Below are positions 37,702 through 49,630 of a DNA stretch of 64,000 nucleotides, piece by piece (positions within the stretch are counted from its first letter, which is position 1; each line of letters opens with the position of its first letter). The DNA is taken from positions 1-64,000 of the forward strand of contig JAOWBW010000249.1 in NCBI GenBank assembly GCA_026119855.1, written 5' to 3'. The notes beneath the pieces are model-generated. The model worked only from the letters and a program-made list of their open reading frames with translations, did no database searches and was not told the origin of the DNA. Made by a program: the position numbers and the translations under genes. The DNA comes from Campanula takesimana. Lineage: Eukaryota; Streptophyta; Magnoliopsida; Asterales; Campanulaceae.

Positions 37702-39525
37702 AGTGATAGACGTAGTTACTTGATAAAATTTGTGATATGCTATCATATAATAAAGCCCAAGTGTATTACAATTTTAATTTTCTCATATATCCTACAATTA
37801 CTGAAAATGTTCTATTATAAGTTGAGTATTATGAGGGTATATGTTCCCATTAAAATTGCCATTGTCGGGCTCTTGTTATTACTAATGCTGAGTTTCAACA
37901 ACCTACTTATCTATATTATGTTTGTTTCACTTATTAAAATTGTGATCCTAATCAAGTAATATAATTTAATATGTTTAATCAATTTAAATAACATGTTAAA
38001 AGAATTTAAAACTGATGCAAGTGTTATGACATATATTTTTCTGAAATCAACATGTCTATCCTTAACGTCTTGGATTGAAGAGAAGCTAGTGATGTAAAAA
38101 ATGTACATCCCTTTTCATTTCATATTCTAAATTTTGCAATTACTCCGAACGCTCCACGGTAAATATCAATATTTTCTCTTCATCAAGAGAAATGTTGATT
38201 TTTATTTTGGAATAGAGGGAGTAGATCATACGTAGGAAATATAAAGTTTTGTATGAGTATTGTATGTCCAAAAATGCCACCACGTTTTTTAGAAACAAGT
38301 ATTTCCTGAGCGTCTTGTAAAACGCATTTTACCCAATATTTTAGCTTTTTAATAGTATTAGTTAATTTTAAATCATTATAATTGTATAATTTTTAACTAT
38401 AACAGATTACTATAATAATTAATTATTAATAGTTACATATAATTGTTAAAATATATAGTTAACTATTTATGGTGAAATATAATAGTTAACTATAATAATT
38501 AACTACCATAGTAACTATAATAGTTAATTATAATAGTTGATTATTATAGTCATTATTACTATTATAAGTATAAGTTGACTATAATAATAACTATTATACT
38601 AACTGTTACTATTATAAGTAATAGTTAACTATTATAGTAACTGTTACTATTATAACGCAATTTAGTGCACCAGTTGCATGCGGGCCAAACACAAAAGTTT
38701 ATCGGTATAATTTTTTGTTAGTAATGGTACATCTAAAATTTATTAATGAGCAAGACATAAGAAAATATGATTTTAGATGCACAAAATGGAATGTTCTAAG
38801 GTCAAAGGCCATTTGTTTTTCTAATAAATGTCCCTTGATTGTTCGCCGTGACTATGAACCTGGACTCATTTTTCCCAATGCACCGATAAGACAATTAACA
38901 CCGCCGAGTACCTGAATGTGGGGTTTTAGGTTATTTTTTTGGGAATAGACCTATTAAAAGGGTTCATCGAGGGTGCGAGATTGGGGTGTCCACTTAGGAT
39001 GACGAAATCCAAAAGATTTCCTTAATTTCAACAATAATACTACCATGATCAAATCCACAAGATTTCTCTAATCTACAACAATGCTACCATGATGAAATCT
39101 AAAAGATATCCTTAATTTACAAAATATCCAGACATTTTTTTTTATCATACTCATTCGTAATATTGATTAATTTGAAAATGGAATATGCGCTATTAGATAG
39201 TAGAGAGTTAAGAGAGTACCGCCTTAAATATAATATGTTAAATTGAATTGTGATTATATTGGGTAAATAATTAGTATAATATGTAGATTTTATGTACATA
39301 TTTATTAATCTTACATTTCAAAATATAGAAAGGCATTACTGTAATATAAAACCTTGACAAACCCCCAATGGATTTTTAGCCCTCACAAATATACCTTTAG
39401 ATATAGCTAATCAAACATCCTTTCTTTTGTCAATTCTATAAATGTTCAAGGCATCTCATTTTCATTGAATCACGTTTATTTGAACTCTAGAAATCCTCCC
39501 TTTCTCTCTTAGCACCATTAAGATC

Positions 39526-39765
39526 ATGGCAAAATTTGTTAAGTCGGCGGTGATAATGTTTGTTTTTATGGAGATGTTATTGTTCTTACAGTTACCGAGT
39601 TTTATAGACGCAACACCTTTGGGGACTAGTGATGCCACAACAATCCAGGCAGCACTTGTGAAAACTAGTGATTTCAGAAAATTGTTGGCAAGTCCGGTGG
39701 CTTCTACGCAAGAACTATTAAAACCTAAGAGTGAGTGTTGCCCCTATATTCTGAGGTGTTGCTAA
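39526..39765 (+). CDS. Secreted CC-x5-CC peptide, array copy 13 (V16E)
   Basis: The product has V16E, an acidic residue in the middle of the hydrophobic signal-peptide core (FVFMEMLLF). This could weaken secretion even though the frame is intact. A retroelement is inserted 169 bases after the stop codon, downstream of AATAAA, so the transcript end may be unaffected while the 3' flank is disrupted. The Cys tail is unchanged. Confidence 0.72.
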   Translation: MAKFVKSAVIMFVFMEMLLFLQLPSFIDATPLGTSDATTIQAALVKTSDFRKLLASPVASTQELLKPKSECCPYILRCC

Positions 39766-39933
39766 AGTGATAGACGTAGTTACTTGATAAAATTTGTGAT
39801 ATGCTATCATATAATAAAGCCCAAGTGTATTACAATTTTAATTTTCTCACATATCCTACAATTACTGAAAATGTTCTATTATAAGTTGAGTATTATGAGG
39901 GTATATGTTCCCATTAAAATTGCCATTGTCGGG

Positions 39934-39938
39934 CTCTT
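39934..39938. repeat. Left target-site duplication (CTCTT)
   Basis: CTCTT here and at 45919-45923 flanks the inserted element. Removing the element and one copy restores the normal unit sequence GGGCTCTTGTTATT. Confidence 0.95.
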
Positions 39939-41366
39939 TGATAGGCTAAATCGCACACCTACAAATTAAACCTGGACTAGGTTCTAAAAATATGTAGCTA
40001 GGGACAAGTCCAGAATCGATCCACGACGAACGGTTATTTATTTACGAACAGTCACTTGACCAGATTGGGGGAAAAATATATTTATTAAATCCTAAAAACA
40101 AAATTAAATTAATTATGAGCAAAAACAATTATTAAAGAATACTTCAGATTTGTTTCCGTCCCCACCTTTTTAATCAATTATCATCGGTACATCAATTCAC
40201 TTTTAACTCTATTCACTTGATCCGAAATTTATTTCAATCTCTGTTTCTTCTTTCAGAATAGTTACTAGCAGTGGCACACTCACTAGAAACCCTAATTAAT
40301 AAATTAATCTAACTGGCACAGTCTAGATCGCAAAATTAATTGATTCAAGATTTAAGAAACTAAGATCAAGAACACTTTCTATTTATTAAAATAGATAATT
40401 GCTTAATTTTACCCTAATCACAATTTACCATGGCACATGCATAAATCATGAAATTGCTACAGTGAAAACCCTAATTCTGGCACAGAACAGAGAATTCTAG
40501 CAAAGATCCAATCACAAAGATAAATAAATAGATCAGGTTTATAAACCCTAGCAACGGATCTAGAATTAAGAACAAGTAAAATTATGAATAGAAATCAAAT
40601 TGTGAAAGAAAAATACCTCAAATTGACAAAAGATGGTTCAAGATTCAAACCCAAAGCTTGGGTTTAGTTCCTCATATGGAGCTTTGAAATCTCCATGAAC
40701 AAAGAAAATAAAAACCTAGATCTAAAATTAATGTTGAAGTCCCCCTAAAGAAAGATAAAAACCTAATTTAAATAGCCTATGAAAGTCCTAAATGAATAAT
40801 GAAAATAAAAAAATAAAAATAAATAAATAAATGGAATAAAAATCCCCCATATCCGCGTCTATCTCTGTTTGCGGCTTCTTCTCTATGCACACGTGCTCAT
40901 GAGTCCGTGTGGTGAATCCGTGTCGGATTTTGTAGTCCGTCTGCACTCCACACGTGCTCCCGAGTCGGATTTTCCACCTCACACGTACTGATGCTTTTGG
41001 TCAGCGTTCTTTCTTTCTGGGCTTGCTGGCGTGGACTTTGGTGGATGGAGCTTTGGGCTTCAATTCTTTTCTTGGGCTGCCTAAGACATGAATTGATGCC
41101 CCTTTCATCTTTTCTTTATTTTCAACAGTTATTCCACTACTCCACCGTCCCGGTTGACTTTCTTTCGCATATTTCGGATCTCTTTTTATTTCATAATAAA
41201 TTACATCGGGTAAAAATATAAAAACACTAAAATACTCCCGAATTATAATAAGCCCCAAAAATATATAATTACCCAAAATTACATAAAAACTAATCTAAAA
41301 TACATAAAAATCACCATTTAAGCTCATAGAAACATAGGAAATAATGGTATAAAATCCATCCCATCA
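39939..41366 (-). repeat. 3' LTR of the Gag-protease element (1428 bp)
   Basis: In element orientation this is the downstream LTR. It runs from TGATAGGC to CCCATCA on the plus strand and matches 44491-45918 almost base for base. The CAATTCTTTT to CAATTATTTT change and the two changes in GCATATTTCGGATC are among the few differences. Confidence 0.95.
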
Positions 41367-41379
41367 AATTCCCCCACGC
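41367..41379 (-). promoter_or_regulatory. Polypurine tract of the Gag-protease element
   Basis: On the minus strand GCGTGGGGGAATT directly precedes the 3' LTR. A second copy of the core (CCCCCACGCTTA on the plus strand) lies at 42022-42033, after the coding region. Confidence 0.75.
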
Positions 41380-42111
41380 TTAGACCTTTACTCGTCCCTG
41401 GGTAAAATTCTAACTCCCCTCTAAACACCGGTCTATATAGCGTAGCGTAGAGAAAAATGATTCCTAGTCTCCTCTAAACCACCAATCAAACATCAATAAA
41501 TAAAATTGAAGTGTAAAAACTCTGTCTCCTTATAACTCCTCAAAGAAATAATGAAAATGACATTAGCTCGATACCAACACCATAATAAACGGTATCCAAA
41601 CTAAATGCCCACTCAAAAGCCAAGGGGAACTAAAAATATCCTAAATTTCCTCCACGCTTATCTCACACTACAATCTCCCTCATAAAAACAAAGTTTTTGT
41701 GTGATTTATAAATATGCTCAAAACTTACCTCATAACAAAACACCAACACCCCCTTATATCTCCAAGAAAAGAACGAGGATTTCTAACCTAAACTCCACTA
41801 TCCGAACCTCCTACTTCAATAGTGTATCCTACCCGAAACTCCAAACCTCCCTTATGTCTTCTCTCCGGTGGATGTATGATAATTTATTACTCAAACCTCA
41901 CCTTTTGCCTAAGCGCCCTTTCGGGTTTTCACTTAGCCACTCATTTTTCCATTTTTTTTTTTTAAAAAGAAAAACTAACTATCTAGAATGAAAAATGCAT
42001 ACTATACAACTACAAATCCTTCCCCCACGCTTAAACTACACAGTGTCCTCAATGTGTAAAAATGAATAAAAATAAGGACAATTTAAACGTAAGGGAATAA
42101 ATGGTACCTCA
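41380..42111 (-). other. Non-coding 3' part of the Gag-protease element
   Basis: This is 0.73 kb between the end of the Gag-protease frame and the polypurine tract. No reverse transcriptase or other domain is visible. It contains a second polypurine-like block at 42022-42033. Confidence 0.6.
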
Positions 42112-43884
42112 TTAGTGCACACTCCATCCCGTTTGAGTTCGAATTGTCGGCATACATCCCTTCTTCTTTTTGTTCATCGTGCTCAAACCTCCTTTTTTCT
42201 CAATCGAACCACTAGCCATCATCACTTCTTCCTCACCTCCAAATGCATGCTTTCGGTACTCAGGAAGATTCTTCACCTTTCTTGGTCCATGTTTTACCGC
42301 AGGAATCTCCAAACCAATCTTTATATCATCATCCCCACTGCAAACCTTGGACACATCCTCTACCTTTGGCTCTACTACATCCATGAAACATAAACCACGA
42401 ACATCCTCAGGGTGTTTCTTGGAGTCAAATATGTTGAACTCCATCAAATCCCCATCAAACTCCATGGTCAAAGAACCGTTAGAAACATCCAACTTAGTAT
42501 GAGCCGTAGACATAAATGGCCTCCCCAACAGAATGGGAGCCTTAGGATCCGTATCCATCTCTAACACATAAAAATCAGCGGGAAAAATGAATTTACCAAC
42601 TCGGACTAGAACATCCTCAACCTTCCCCTTAGGGTATGCATTGGATCTATCCGCCAACTGAATCACAACCCGTGTATCCTGTAAAGGTCCCAACTTGGGT
42701 TTTTCAAACAATGCATAAGGCATGACATTGATTGAAGCACCCAAGTCAAGCATAGCATTATGCTCACTATCATCACCCAAAGACACCGGTATCACAAACA
42801 TACCCGGATCACTACACTTCTTGGGCATCTTTTTATGATAGACTGCAAACACATGCTCTTTCATCTTCACCTTTTTCTGACTCCTCGCCTTCTGATCCCT
42901 CTTCAACGTACACAACGCCTTAAGGAATTTGGCATATCTCGGGACAGTCTGCAGCAAGTCCAAAAATGGAATGTTTACCTTAAGCCTCTTGAAAGTGTCA
43001 TATATCGCCTTGTCAGGCTCCGGTTTGCGATGCTCTCTCAAGGCCTCAGGAAATGGAACATCCGGATCAAAAACTGTGGGCTCTGGTGTAGCATTATTCT
43101 CCTCCTCCGGGCTTTTCTCCTCAGTCACAACCTGCTCAACCTCTGGCACTGGTTCATCCGGTACAACTTCCTTCCCAATCTCCTTACCGCTACGCAAAGT
43201 CATGGCACATGCACTCTGTTTAGAGTTCGGTTCTTTTCTAGACTGTACCTTCTCTGCCTCTCTAATCTCTAATCTCCCAACTGCATCAGCTATCTGACCA
43301 ATCTGTCTCTCTAGATTACCGATACTCGTATCGGTCTTCTGTTGATACTGCTGGAAATTGCTATACATCATGCTCACTGATTGTGCTAAGGAGTGAATCA
43401 TGTCATCTGTAGACTGTCTCGGAGGGGTACTCTGATACTGCTGCTGCTGCCCATATGGTGGTCTGTACTGATTATACTGATTAGTCTGATACTGCTGACT
43501 CTGTGGTGGACCCATCAACAATTGTCTCATCATCCCCTTAAGGTCCTCAACATCACTCTCAAGCTTATTTGTCACACCACTACTAGAATTCACAACACTG
43601 ACCTGTCTGAAGCTCGATCTCCGGCCATGTGTCCGAGTGCTCTTAGCCAACTCATCAATTATCTCATTAGCCTCCTCAGTAGTCTTGTTGAGTATACTGC
43701 CCCCGCAGCAAGAATCCACCAACCGCTTATCCATGACTGTCAACCCTCCATAGAAATATACTATCAGCTGATCATCATCAAACCCATGATACGGGCAACT
43801 CATGCAAAACTTATGGAACCTGTTATAATACTCGTATAGAGTCTCATCTACCTTCTGCTCCATGTTGCTAATGTCCCGCTTCAT
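42112..43884 (-). CDS. Gag C-terminal part and retropepsin-like protease of the non-autonomous element
   Basis: The 590-residue frame starts within Gag (ETLYEYYNRFHKFCMSCPYH, the usual end of the retrotransposon Gag domain). A Q- and Y-rich linker (residues about 125-175) and a charged segment follow. The protease region contains VPRYAKFLKALCTLKR, the active-site block MLDLGASINVMPY and the flap-side ILLGRPFMSTAHTKLDV, all as in Athila-type retropepsins. The frame ends where reverse transcriptase would begin. The start codon overlaps the stop of the upstream Gag frame (ATGA), but the protein reads through this point in relatives, so the ATG is probably not a natural start. A single-base frameshift near 43905 is the likely cause. 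Confidence 0.8.
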   Translation of the reverse strand: MKRDISNMEQKVDETLYEYYNRFHKFCMSCPYHGFDDDQLIVYFYGGLTVMDKRLVDSCCGGSILNKTTEEANEIIDELAKSTRTHGRRSSFRQVSVVNSSSGVTNKLESDVEDLKGMMRQLLMGPPQSQQYQTNQYNQYRPPYGQQQQYQSTPPRQSTDDMIHSLAQSVSMMYSNFQQYQQKTDTSIGNLERQIGQIADAVGRLEIREAEKVQSRKEPNSKQSACAMTLRSGKEIGKEVVPDEPVPEVEQVVTEEKSPEEENNATPEPTVFDPDVPFPEALREHRKPEPDKAIYDTFKRLKVNIPFLDLLQTVPRYAKFLKALCTLKRDQKARSQKKVKMKEHVFAVYHKKMPKKCSDPGMFVIPVSLGDDSEHNAMLDLGASINVMPYALFEKPKLGPLQDTRVVIQLADRSNAYPKGKVEDVLVRVGKFIFPADFYVLEMDTDPKAPILLGRPFMSTAHTKLDVSNGSLTMEFDGDLMEFNIFDSKKHPEDVRGLCFMDVVEPKVEDVSKVCSGDDDIKIGLEIPAVKHGPRKVKNLPEYRKHAFGGEEEVMMASGSIEKKGGLSTMNKKKKGCMPTIRTQTGWSVH

Positions 43885-44216
43885 GACATTGATCTGATCC
43901 GGTGGGAAAACTCATCAAGAAACACCTCCTTCATCTGCTGCCATGTGGTAATGCTGTTAGGCGGCAGATGGTAATACCATACACTAGCATCATCTTTCAG
44001 AGTGAAAGAAAACGCTCTAAGGAGGAGATGCTCAATCGGAAGTGCTGCTGGCTTCATGCTCTGACAAATCTGCACAAACTGGGATATATGTTGATTCGGG
44101 TTCTCACCGGGCATCCCAGTAAAGTGCGGTAACTGGCTCAACAAACCTGGCTTCAACTCAAATGTAACCCAGTAGGCAGAGTGGGGAACTGAACTGCATG
44201 AGGTTGTTCGCTCCAA
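43881..44216 (-). pseudogene. Gag N-terminal part of the non-autonomous element
   Basis: The 111-residue frame contains FELKPGLLSQLPHFTGMPGE and RAFSFTLKDDASVWYYHLPP, then TTWQQMKEVFLDEF, a typical plant gypsy Gag core. It leaves frame within the conserved segment after LDEF and stops at 43881. The homology then continues in the overlapping downstream frame. Gag forms the particle in which the element's RNA is copied. With the frameshift the full-length protein would not be made unless ribosomes shift. Confidence 0.8.
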
Positions 44217-44465
44217 TTCGGGGCAGTTTTCTGCCTCAATGTCTGATCTGCCATCTGTTTACTAATTCAAGACTTCCAAGCAGACTGTCAGTAAAAAAGG
44301 TGTGGACCTTACAAGGTTCCACACTAAAAACAAATAACAAAATTAAAAATAACTAAAAAGAAAATTAAATTAACTAAACTAAAAACTAAAAAAAAAAAAA
44401 AAAAAAAAAAAAAATAAAAAGAACAAGAACAAGAATTAAAATAAGAACGTAAACAAATAAACACC
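44217..44465 (-). other. Leader of the Gag-protease element with poly-A-rich tract
   Basis: Short region between primer site and Gag, containing an A-rich run on the plus strand (about 44388-44414). No gene is visible. Confidence 0.6.
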
Positions 44466-44485
44466 GTTCCCTGGCAGCGGTGCCA
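44466..44485 (-). promoter_or_regulatory. Primer-binding site of the Gag-protease element
   Basis: On the minus strand TGGCACCGCTGCCAGGGAAC starts five bases after the 5' LTR end. It resembles the TGGCGCCGTTGCCGGGGA site of Athila-like elements, thought to pair with tRNA-Asp, with three differences. Confidence 0.75.
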
Positions 44486-44490
44486 AAATT

Positions 44491-45918
44491 TGATAGGCTA
44501 AATCGCACACCTACAAATTAAACCTGGACTGGGTTCTAAAAATATGTAGCTAGGGACAAGTCCAGAATCGATCCACGAAGAACGGTTATTTATTTACGAA
44601 CAGTCACTTGACCAGATTGGGGGAAAAATATATTTATTAAATCCTAAAAACAGAAATTAAATTAATTATGAGCAAAAACAATTATTAAAGAATACTTCAG
44701 ATTTGTTTCCGTCCCCACCTTTTTAATCAATTATCATCGGTACATCAATTCACTTTTAACTCTATTCACTTGATCCGAGATTTATTTCAATCTCTGTTTC
44801 TTCTTTCAGAATAGTTACTAGCAGTGGCACACTCACTAGAAACCCTAATTAATAAATTAATCTAACTGGCACAGTCTAGATCGCAAAATTAATTGATTCA
44901 AGATTTAAGAAACTAAGATCAAGAACACTTTCTATTTATTAAAATAGATAATTGCTTAATTTTACCCTAATCACAATTTACCATGGCACATGCATAAATC
45001 ATGAAATTGCTACAGTGAAAACCCTAATTCTGGCACAGAACAGAGAATTCTAGCAAAGATCCAATCACAAAGATAAATAAATTGATCAGGTTTATAAACC
45101 CTAGCAACGGATCTAGAATTAAGAACAAGTAAAATTATGAATAGAAATCAAATTGTGAAAGAAAAATACCTCAAATTGACAAAAGATGGTTCAAGATTCA
45201 AACCCAAAGCTTGGGTTTAGTTCCTCATATGGAGCTTTGAAATCTCCATGAACAAAGAAAATAAAAACCTAGATCTAAAATTAATGTTGAAGTCCCCCTA
45301 AAGAAAGATAAAAACCTAATTTAAATAGCCTATGAAAGTCCTAAATGAATAATGAAAATAAAAAAATAAAAATAAATAAATAAATGGAATAAAAATCCCC
45401 CATATCCGCGTCTATCTCTGTTTGCGGCTTCTTCTCTATGCACACGTGCTCATGAGTCCGTGTGGTGAATCCGTGTCGGATTTTGTAGTCCGTCTGCACT
45501 CCACACGTGCTCCCGAGTCGGATTTTCCACCTCACACGTACTGATGCTTTTGGTCAGCGTTCTTTCTTTCTGGGCTTGCTGGCGTGGACTTTGGTGGATG
45601 GAGCTTTGGGCTTCAATTATTTTCTTGGGCTGCCTAAGACATGAATTGATGCCCCTTTCATCTTTTCTTTATTTTCAACAGTTATTCCACTACTCCACCG
45701 TCCCGGTTGACTTTCTTTCGCAAATTTGGGATCTCTTTTTATTTCATAATAAATTACATCGGGTAAAAATATAAAAACACTAAAATACTCCCGAATTATA
45801 ATAAGCCCAAAAATATATAATTACCCAAAATTACATAAAAACTAATCTAAAATACATAAAAATCACGATTTAAGCTCATAGAAACATCGGAAATGATGGT
45901 ATAAAATCCATCCCATCA
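44491..45918 (-). repeat. 5' LTR of the Gag-protease element (1428 bp)
   Basis: In element orientation this is the upstream, promoter-bearing LTR, next to the primer site. It has the same length as the other LTR and the same TG...CA ends. Confidence 0.95.
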
Positions 45919-45923
45919 CTCTT
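45919..45923. repeat. Right target-site duplication (CTCTT)
   Basis: This is the second copy of the 5-base duplication. Array unit 13 resumes here with CTCTTGTTATTACTAATG. Confidence 0.95.
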
Positions 45924-47568
45924 GTTATTACTAATGCTGAGTTTCAACAACCTACTTATCTATATTATGTTTGTTTCACTTATTAAAATTGTGATCCTAA
46001 TCAAGTAATATAATTTAATATGTTTAATCAATTTAAATATGCAATTAAATAACATGTTAGAAGAATTTAAAACTGATGCAAGTGTTATGACCTATATTTT
46101 TCTGAAATCAACATGTCTATCCTTAACGTCTTGGATTGAAGAGAAGCTAGTGATGTAAAAAATGTACATCCCTTTTCCTTTCATATTCTAAATTTTGCAA
46201 TTACTCCCAACGCTCCACGGTAAATATCAATATTTTCTCTTCATCAAGAGAAATGTTGATTTTTATTTTGGAATAGAGGGAGTAGATCATACGTAGGAAA
46301 TATAAAGTTTTGTATGAGTATTGTATGTCCAAAAATGCCACCACGTTTTTTAGAAACAGGTATTTCCTGAGCGTCTTGTAAAACGCATTTTACCCAATAT
46401 TTTAGCTTTTTAATCGTATTAGTTAATCTTAAAGCATTATAATTGTATAATTTTTAACTATAATAGATTACTATAATAATTAATTATTAATAGTTACATA
46501 TAATTGTTAAAATATATAGTTAACTATTTATGGTGAAATATAATAGTTAACTATAATAATTAACTACCATTGTAACTATAATAGTTAATTATAATAGTTG
46601 ATTATTATAGTCATTATTACTATTATAAGAATAAGTTGACTATAATAATAACTATTATACTAACTGTTACTATTATAAGTAATAGTAACTGTTACTATTA
46701 TAACGCAATTTAGTGCACCAGTTGCCTGCGGGCCAAACACAAAAGTTTATCGGTATAATTTTTTGTTAGTAATGGCACATCTAAAATTTATTAATGAGCA
46801 AGACATAAGAAAATATGATTTTAGATGCACAAAATGGAATGTTCTAAGGTCAAAGGCCATTTGTTTTTCTAATAAATGTCCCTTGATTGTTCGCCGTGAC
46901 TATGAACCTGGACTCATTTTTCCCAATGCACCGATAAGATAATTAACACCGCCGAGTACCTGAATGTGGGGTTTTAGGTTATTTTTTGGGAATAGACCTA
47001 TTAAAAGGGTTCATCGAGGGTGCGAGATTGGGGTGTCCACTTAGGATGACGAAATCCAAAAGATTTCCTTAATTTCAACAATAATACTACCATGATCAAA
47101 TCCACAAGATTTCTCTAATCTACAACAATGCTACCATGATGAAATCTAAAAGATATCCTTAATTTACAAAAAATCCAGACATTTTTTTTATCATACTCAT
47201 TCGTAATATTGATTAATTTGAAAATGGAATATGCGCTATTAGATAGTAGAGAGTTAAGAGAGTACCGCCTTAAATATAATATGTTAAATTGAATTGTGAT
47301 TATATTGTGTAAATAATTAGTATAATATGTAGATTTTATGTACATATTTATTAATCTTACATTTCAAAAGATAGAAAGCATTACTGTAATATATAACCTT
47401 GACACACCCCCAATGGATTTTTAGCCCACACAAATATACCTTTAGATATAGCTAATCAAACATCCTTTCTTTTGTCAATTCTATAAATGTTCAAGGCATC
47501 TCATTTTCATTGAATCACGTTTATTTGAACTCTAGAAATCCTCCTTTTCTCTTAGCACCATTAAGATC

Positions 47569-47808
47569 ATGGCAAAATTTGTTAAGTCGGCGGTGATAAT
47601 GTTTGTTTTTATGGTGATGTTATTGTTCTTACAGTTACCGAGTTTTATAGACGCAACACCTTTTGGGACTAGTGATGCCACAACAATCCAGGCAGCACTT
47701 GTGAAAACTAGTGATTTCAGAAAATTGTTGGCAAGTCCGGTGGCTTCTACGCAAGAACTATTAAAACCTAAGAGTGAGTGTTGCCCCTATATTCTGAGGT
47801 GTTGCTAA
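47569..47808 (+). CDS. Secreted CC-x5-CC peptide, array copy 14 (L32F)
   Basis: The first gene after the inserted element has L32F just after the predicted signal cleavage site (TPFGTS). The unit carries more small changes than inner units, including a shorter leader (CTCCTTTTCTCTTAGC), ACACACCCCC upstream and AAAAATATGTG downstream. It therefore appears less homogenised with the rest of the array. Confidence 0.77.
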   Translation: MAKFVKSAVIMFVFMVMLLFLQLPSFIDATPFGTSDATTIQAALVKTSDFRKLLASPVASTQELLKPKSECCPYILRCC

Positions 47809-49630
47809 AGTGATAGACGTAGTTACTTGAAAAAATATGTGATATGCTATCATATAATAAAGCCCAAGTGTATTACAATTTCAATTTTCTCATATATCCT
47901 ACAATTACTGAAAATGTTCTATTATAAGTTGAGTATTATGAGGGTATATGTTCCCATTAAAATTGCCATTGCCGGGCTCTTGTTATTACTAATGCTGAGT
48001 TTCAAAAACCTACTTATCTATATTATGTTTGTTTCACTTATTAAAATTGTGATCCTAATCAAGTAATATAATTTAATATGTTTAATCAATTTAAGTATGC
48101 AATTAATTAACATGTTAAAAGAATTTAAAACTGATGCAAGTGTTATGACATATATTTTTCTGAAATCAACATGTCTATCCTTAACGTCTTGGATTGAAGA
48201 GAATCTAGTGATGTAAAAAATGGACATCCCTTTTCCTTTCATATTCTAAATTTTGCAATTACTCCCAACGTTCCACGGTAAATATCAATATTTTCTCTTC
48301 ATCAAGAGAAATGTTGATTTTTATTTTGGAATAGAGGGAGTAGATCATACGTAGGAAATATAAAGTTTTGTATGAGTATTGTATGTCCAAAAATGCCACC
48401 ACGTTTTTTAGAAACAAGTATTTCCTGAGCGTCTTGTAAAACGCATTTTACCCAATATTTTAGCTTTTTAATAGTATTAGTTAATCTTAAATCATTATAA
48501 TTGTATAATTTTTAACTATAATAGATTACTATAATAATTATTATTAATAGTTACATATAATTGTGAAAATATATAGTTAACTATTTATGGTGAAATATAA
48601 TAGTTAACTATAATAATTAACTACCATAGTAACTATAATAGTTAATTATACTAGTTGATTATTATAGTCATTATTACTATTATAAGTATAAGTTGACTAT
48701 AATAATAACTATTATACTTACTGTTACTATTATAAATAATAGTAACTGTTACTATAATAACGCAATTTAGTGCACCAGTTGCCTGCGGGCCAAACACAAA
48801 AGTTTATCGGTATAATTTTTTTTTAGTAATGGTACATCTAAAATTTATTAATGAGCAAGACATAAGAAAATATGATTTTAGATGCACAAAAATGGAATGT
48901 TCTAAGGTCAAAGGCCATTTGTTTTTCTAATAAATGTCCCTTGATTGTTCGCCGTGACTATGAACCTGGACTCATTTTTCCCAATGCACCGATAAGACAA
49001 TTAACACCGCCGAGTACCTGAATGTGGGGTTTTAGGTTATTTTTTTGGGAATAGACCTATTAAAAGGGTTCATCGAAGGTGCGAGATTGGGGTGTCCACT
49101 TAGGATGACGAAATCCAAAAGATTTCCTTAATTTCAACAATAATACTACCATGATCAAATCCACAAGATTTCTCTAATCTACAACAATACTACCATGATG
49201 AAATCTAAAAGATATCCTTAATTTACAAAAAATCCAGACATTTTTTTTATCATACTCATTCGTAATATTGATTAATTTGAAAATGGAATATGCGCTATTA
49301 GATAGTAGAGAGTTAAGAGAGTACCGCCTTAAATATAATATGTTAAATTGAATTGTGATTATATTGTGTAAATAATTAGTATAATATGTAGATTTTATGT
49401 ACATATTTATTAATCTTACATTTCAAAATATAGAAAGGCATTACTGTAATATAAAACCTTGACAAACCCCCAATGGATTTTTAGCCCACACAAATATACC
49501 TTTAGATATAGCTAATCAAACATCCTTTATTTTGTCAATTCTATAAATGTTCAAGGCATCTCATTTTCATTGAATCACGTTTATTTGAACTCTAGAAATC
49601 CTCCCTTTCTCTCTTAGCACCATTAAGATC

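Larger units (their letters stand above)
39939..45918 (-). mobile_element. Non-autonomous gypsy-type LTR element (Gag-protease only) in unit 13
   Basis: The element is 5980 bp with two 1428-bp LTRs (TG...CA), a primer site, a Gag and retropepsin reading frame, and a polypurine tract. No reverse transcriptase, RNase H or integrase is present in the 3.1-kb interior. The Gag and protease resemble the Athila group of Ty3/gypsy. This architecture is known for plant TR-GAG-type elements, which depend on enzymes from an autonomous relative. The LTRs differ by about ten substitutions and two one-base indels by eye, so insertion is recent, and it post-dates the array because it splits one unit. Confidence 0.93.

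Noticed and set aside
42760..43839. Several plus-strand frames of 76-170 codons in the Gag-protease element
   Set aside because: They are antisense to a well-supported Gag-protease frame and have no recognisable motifs.
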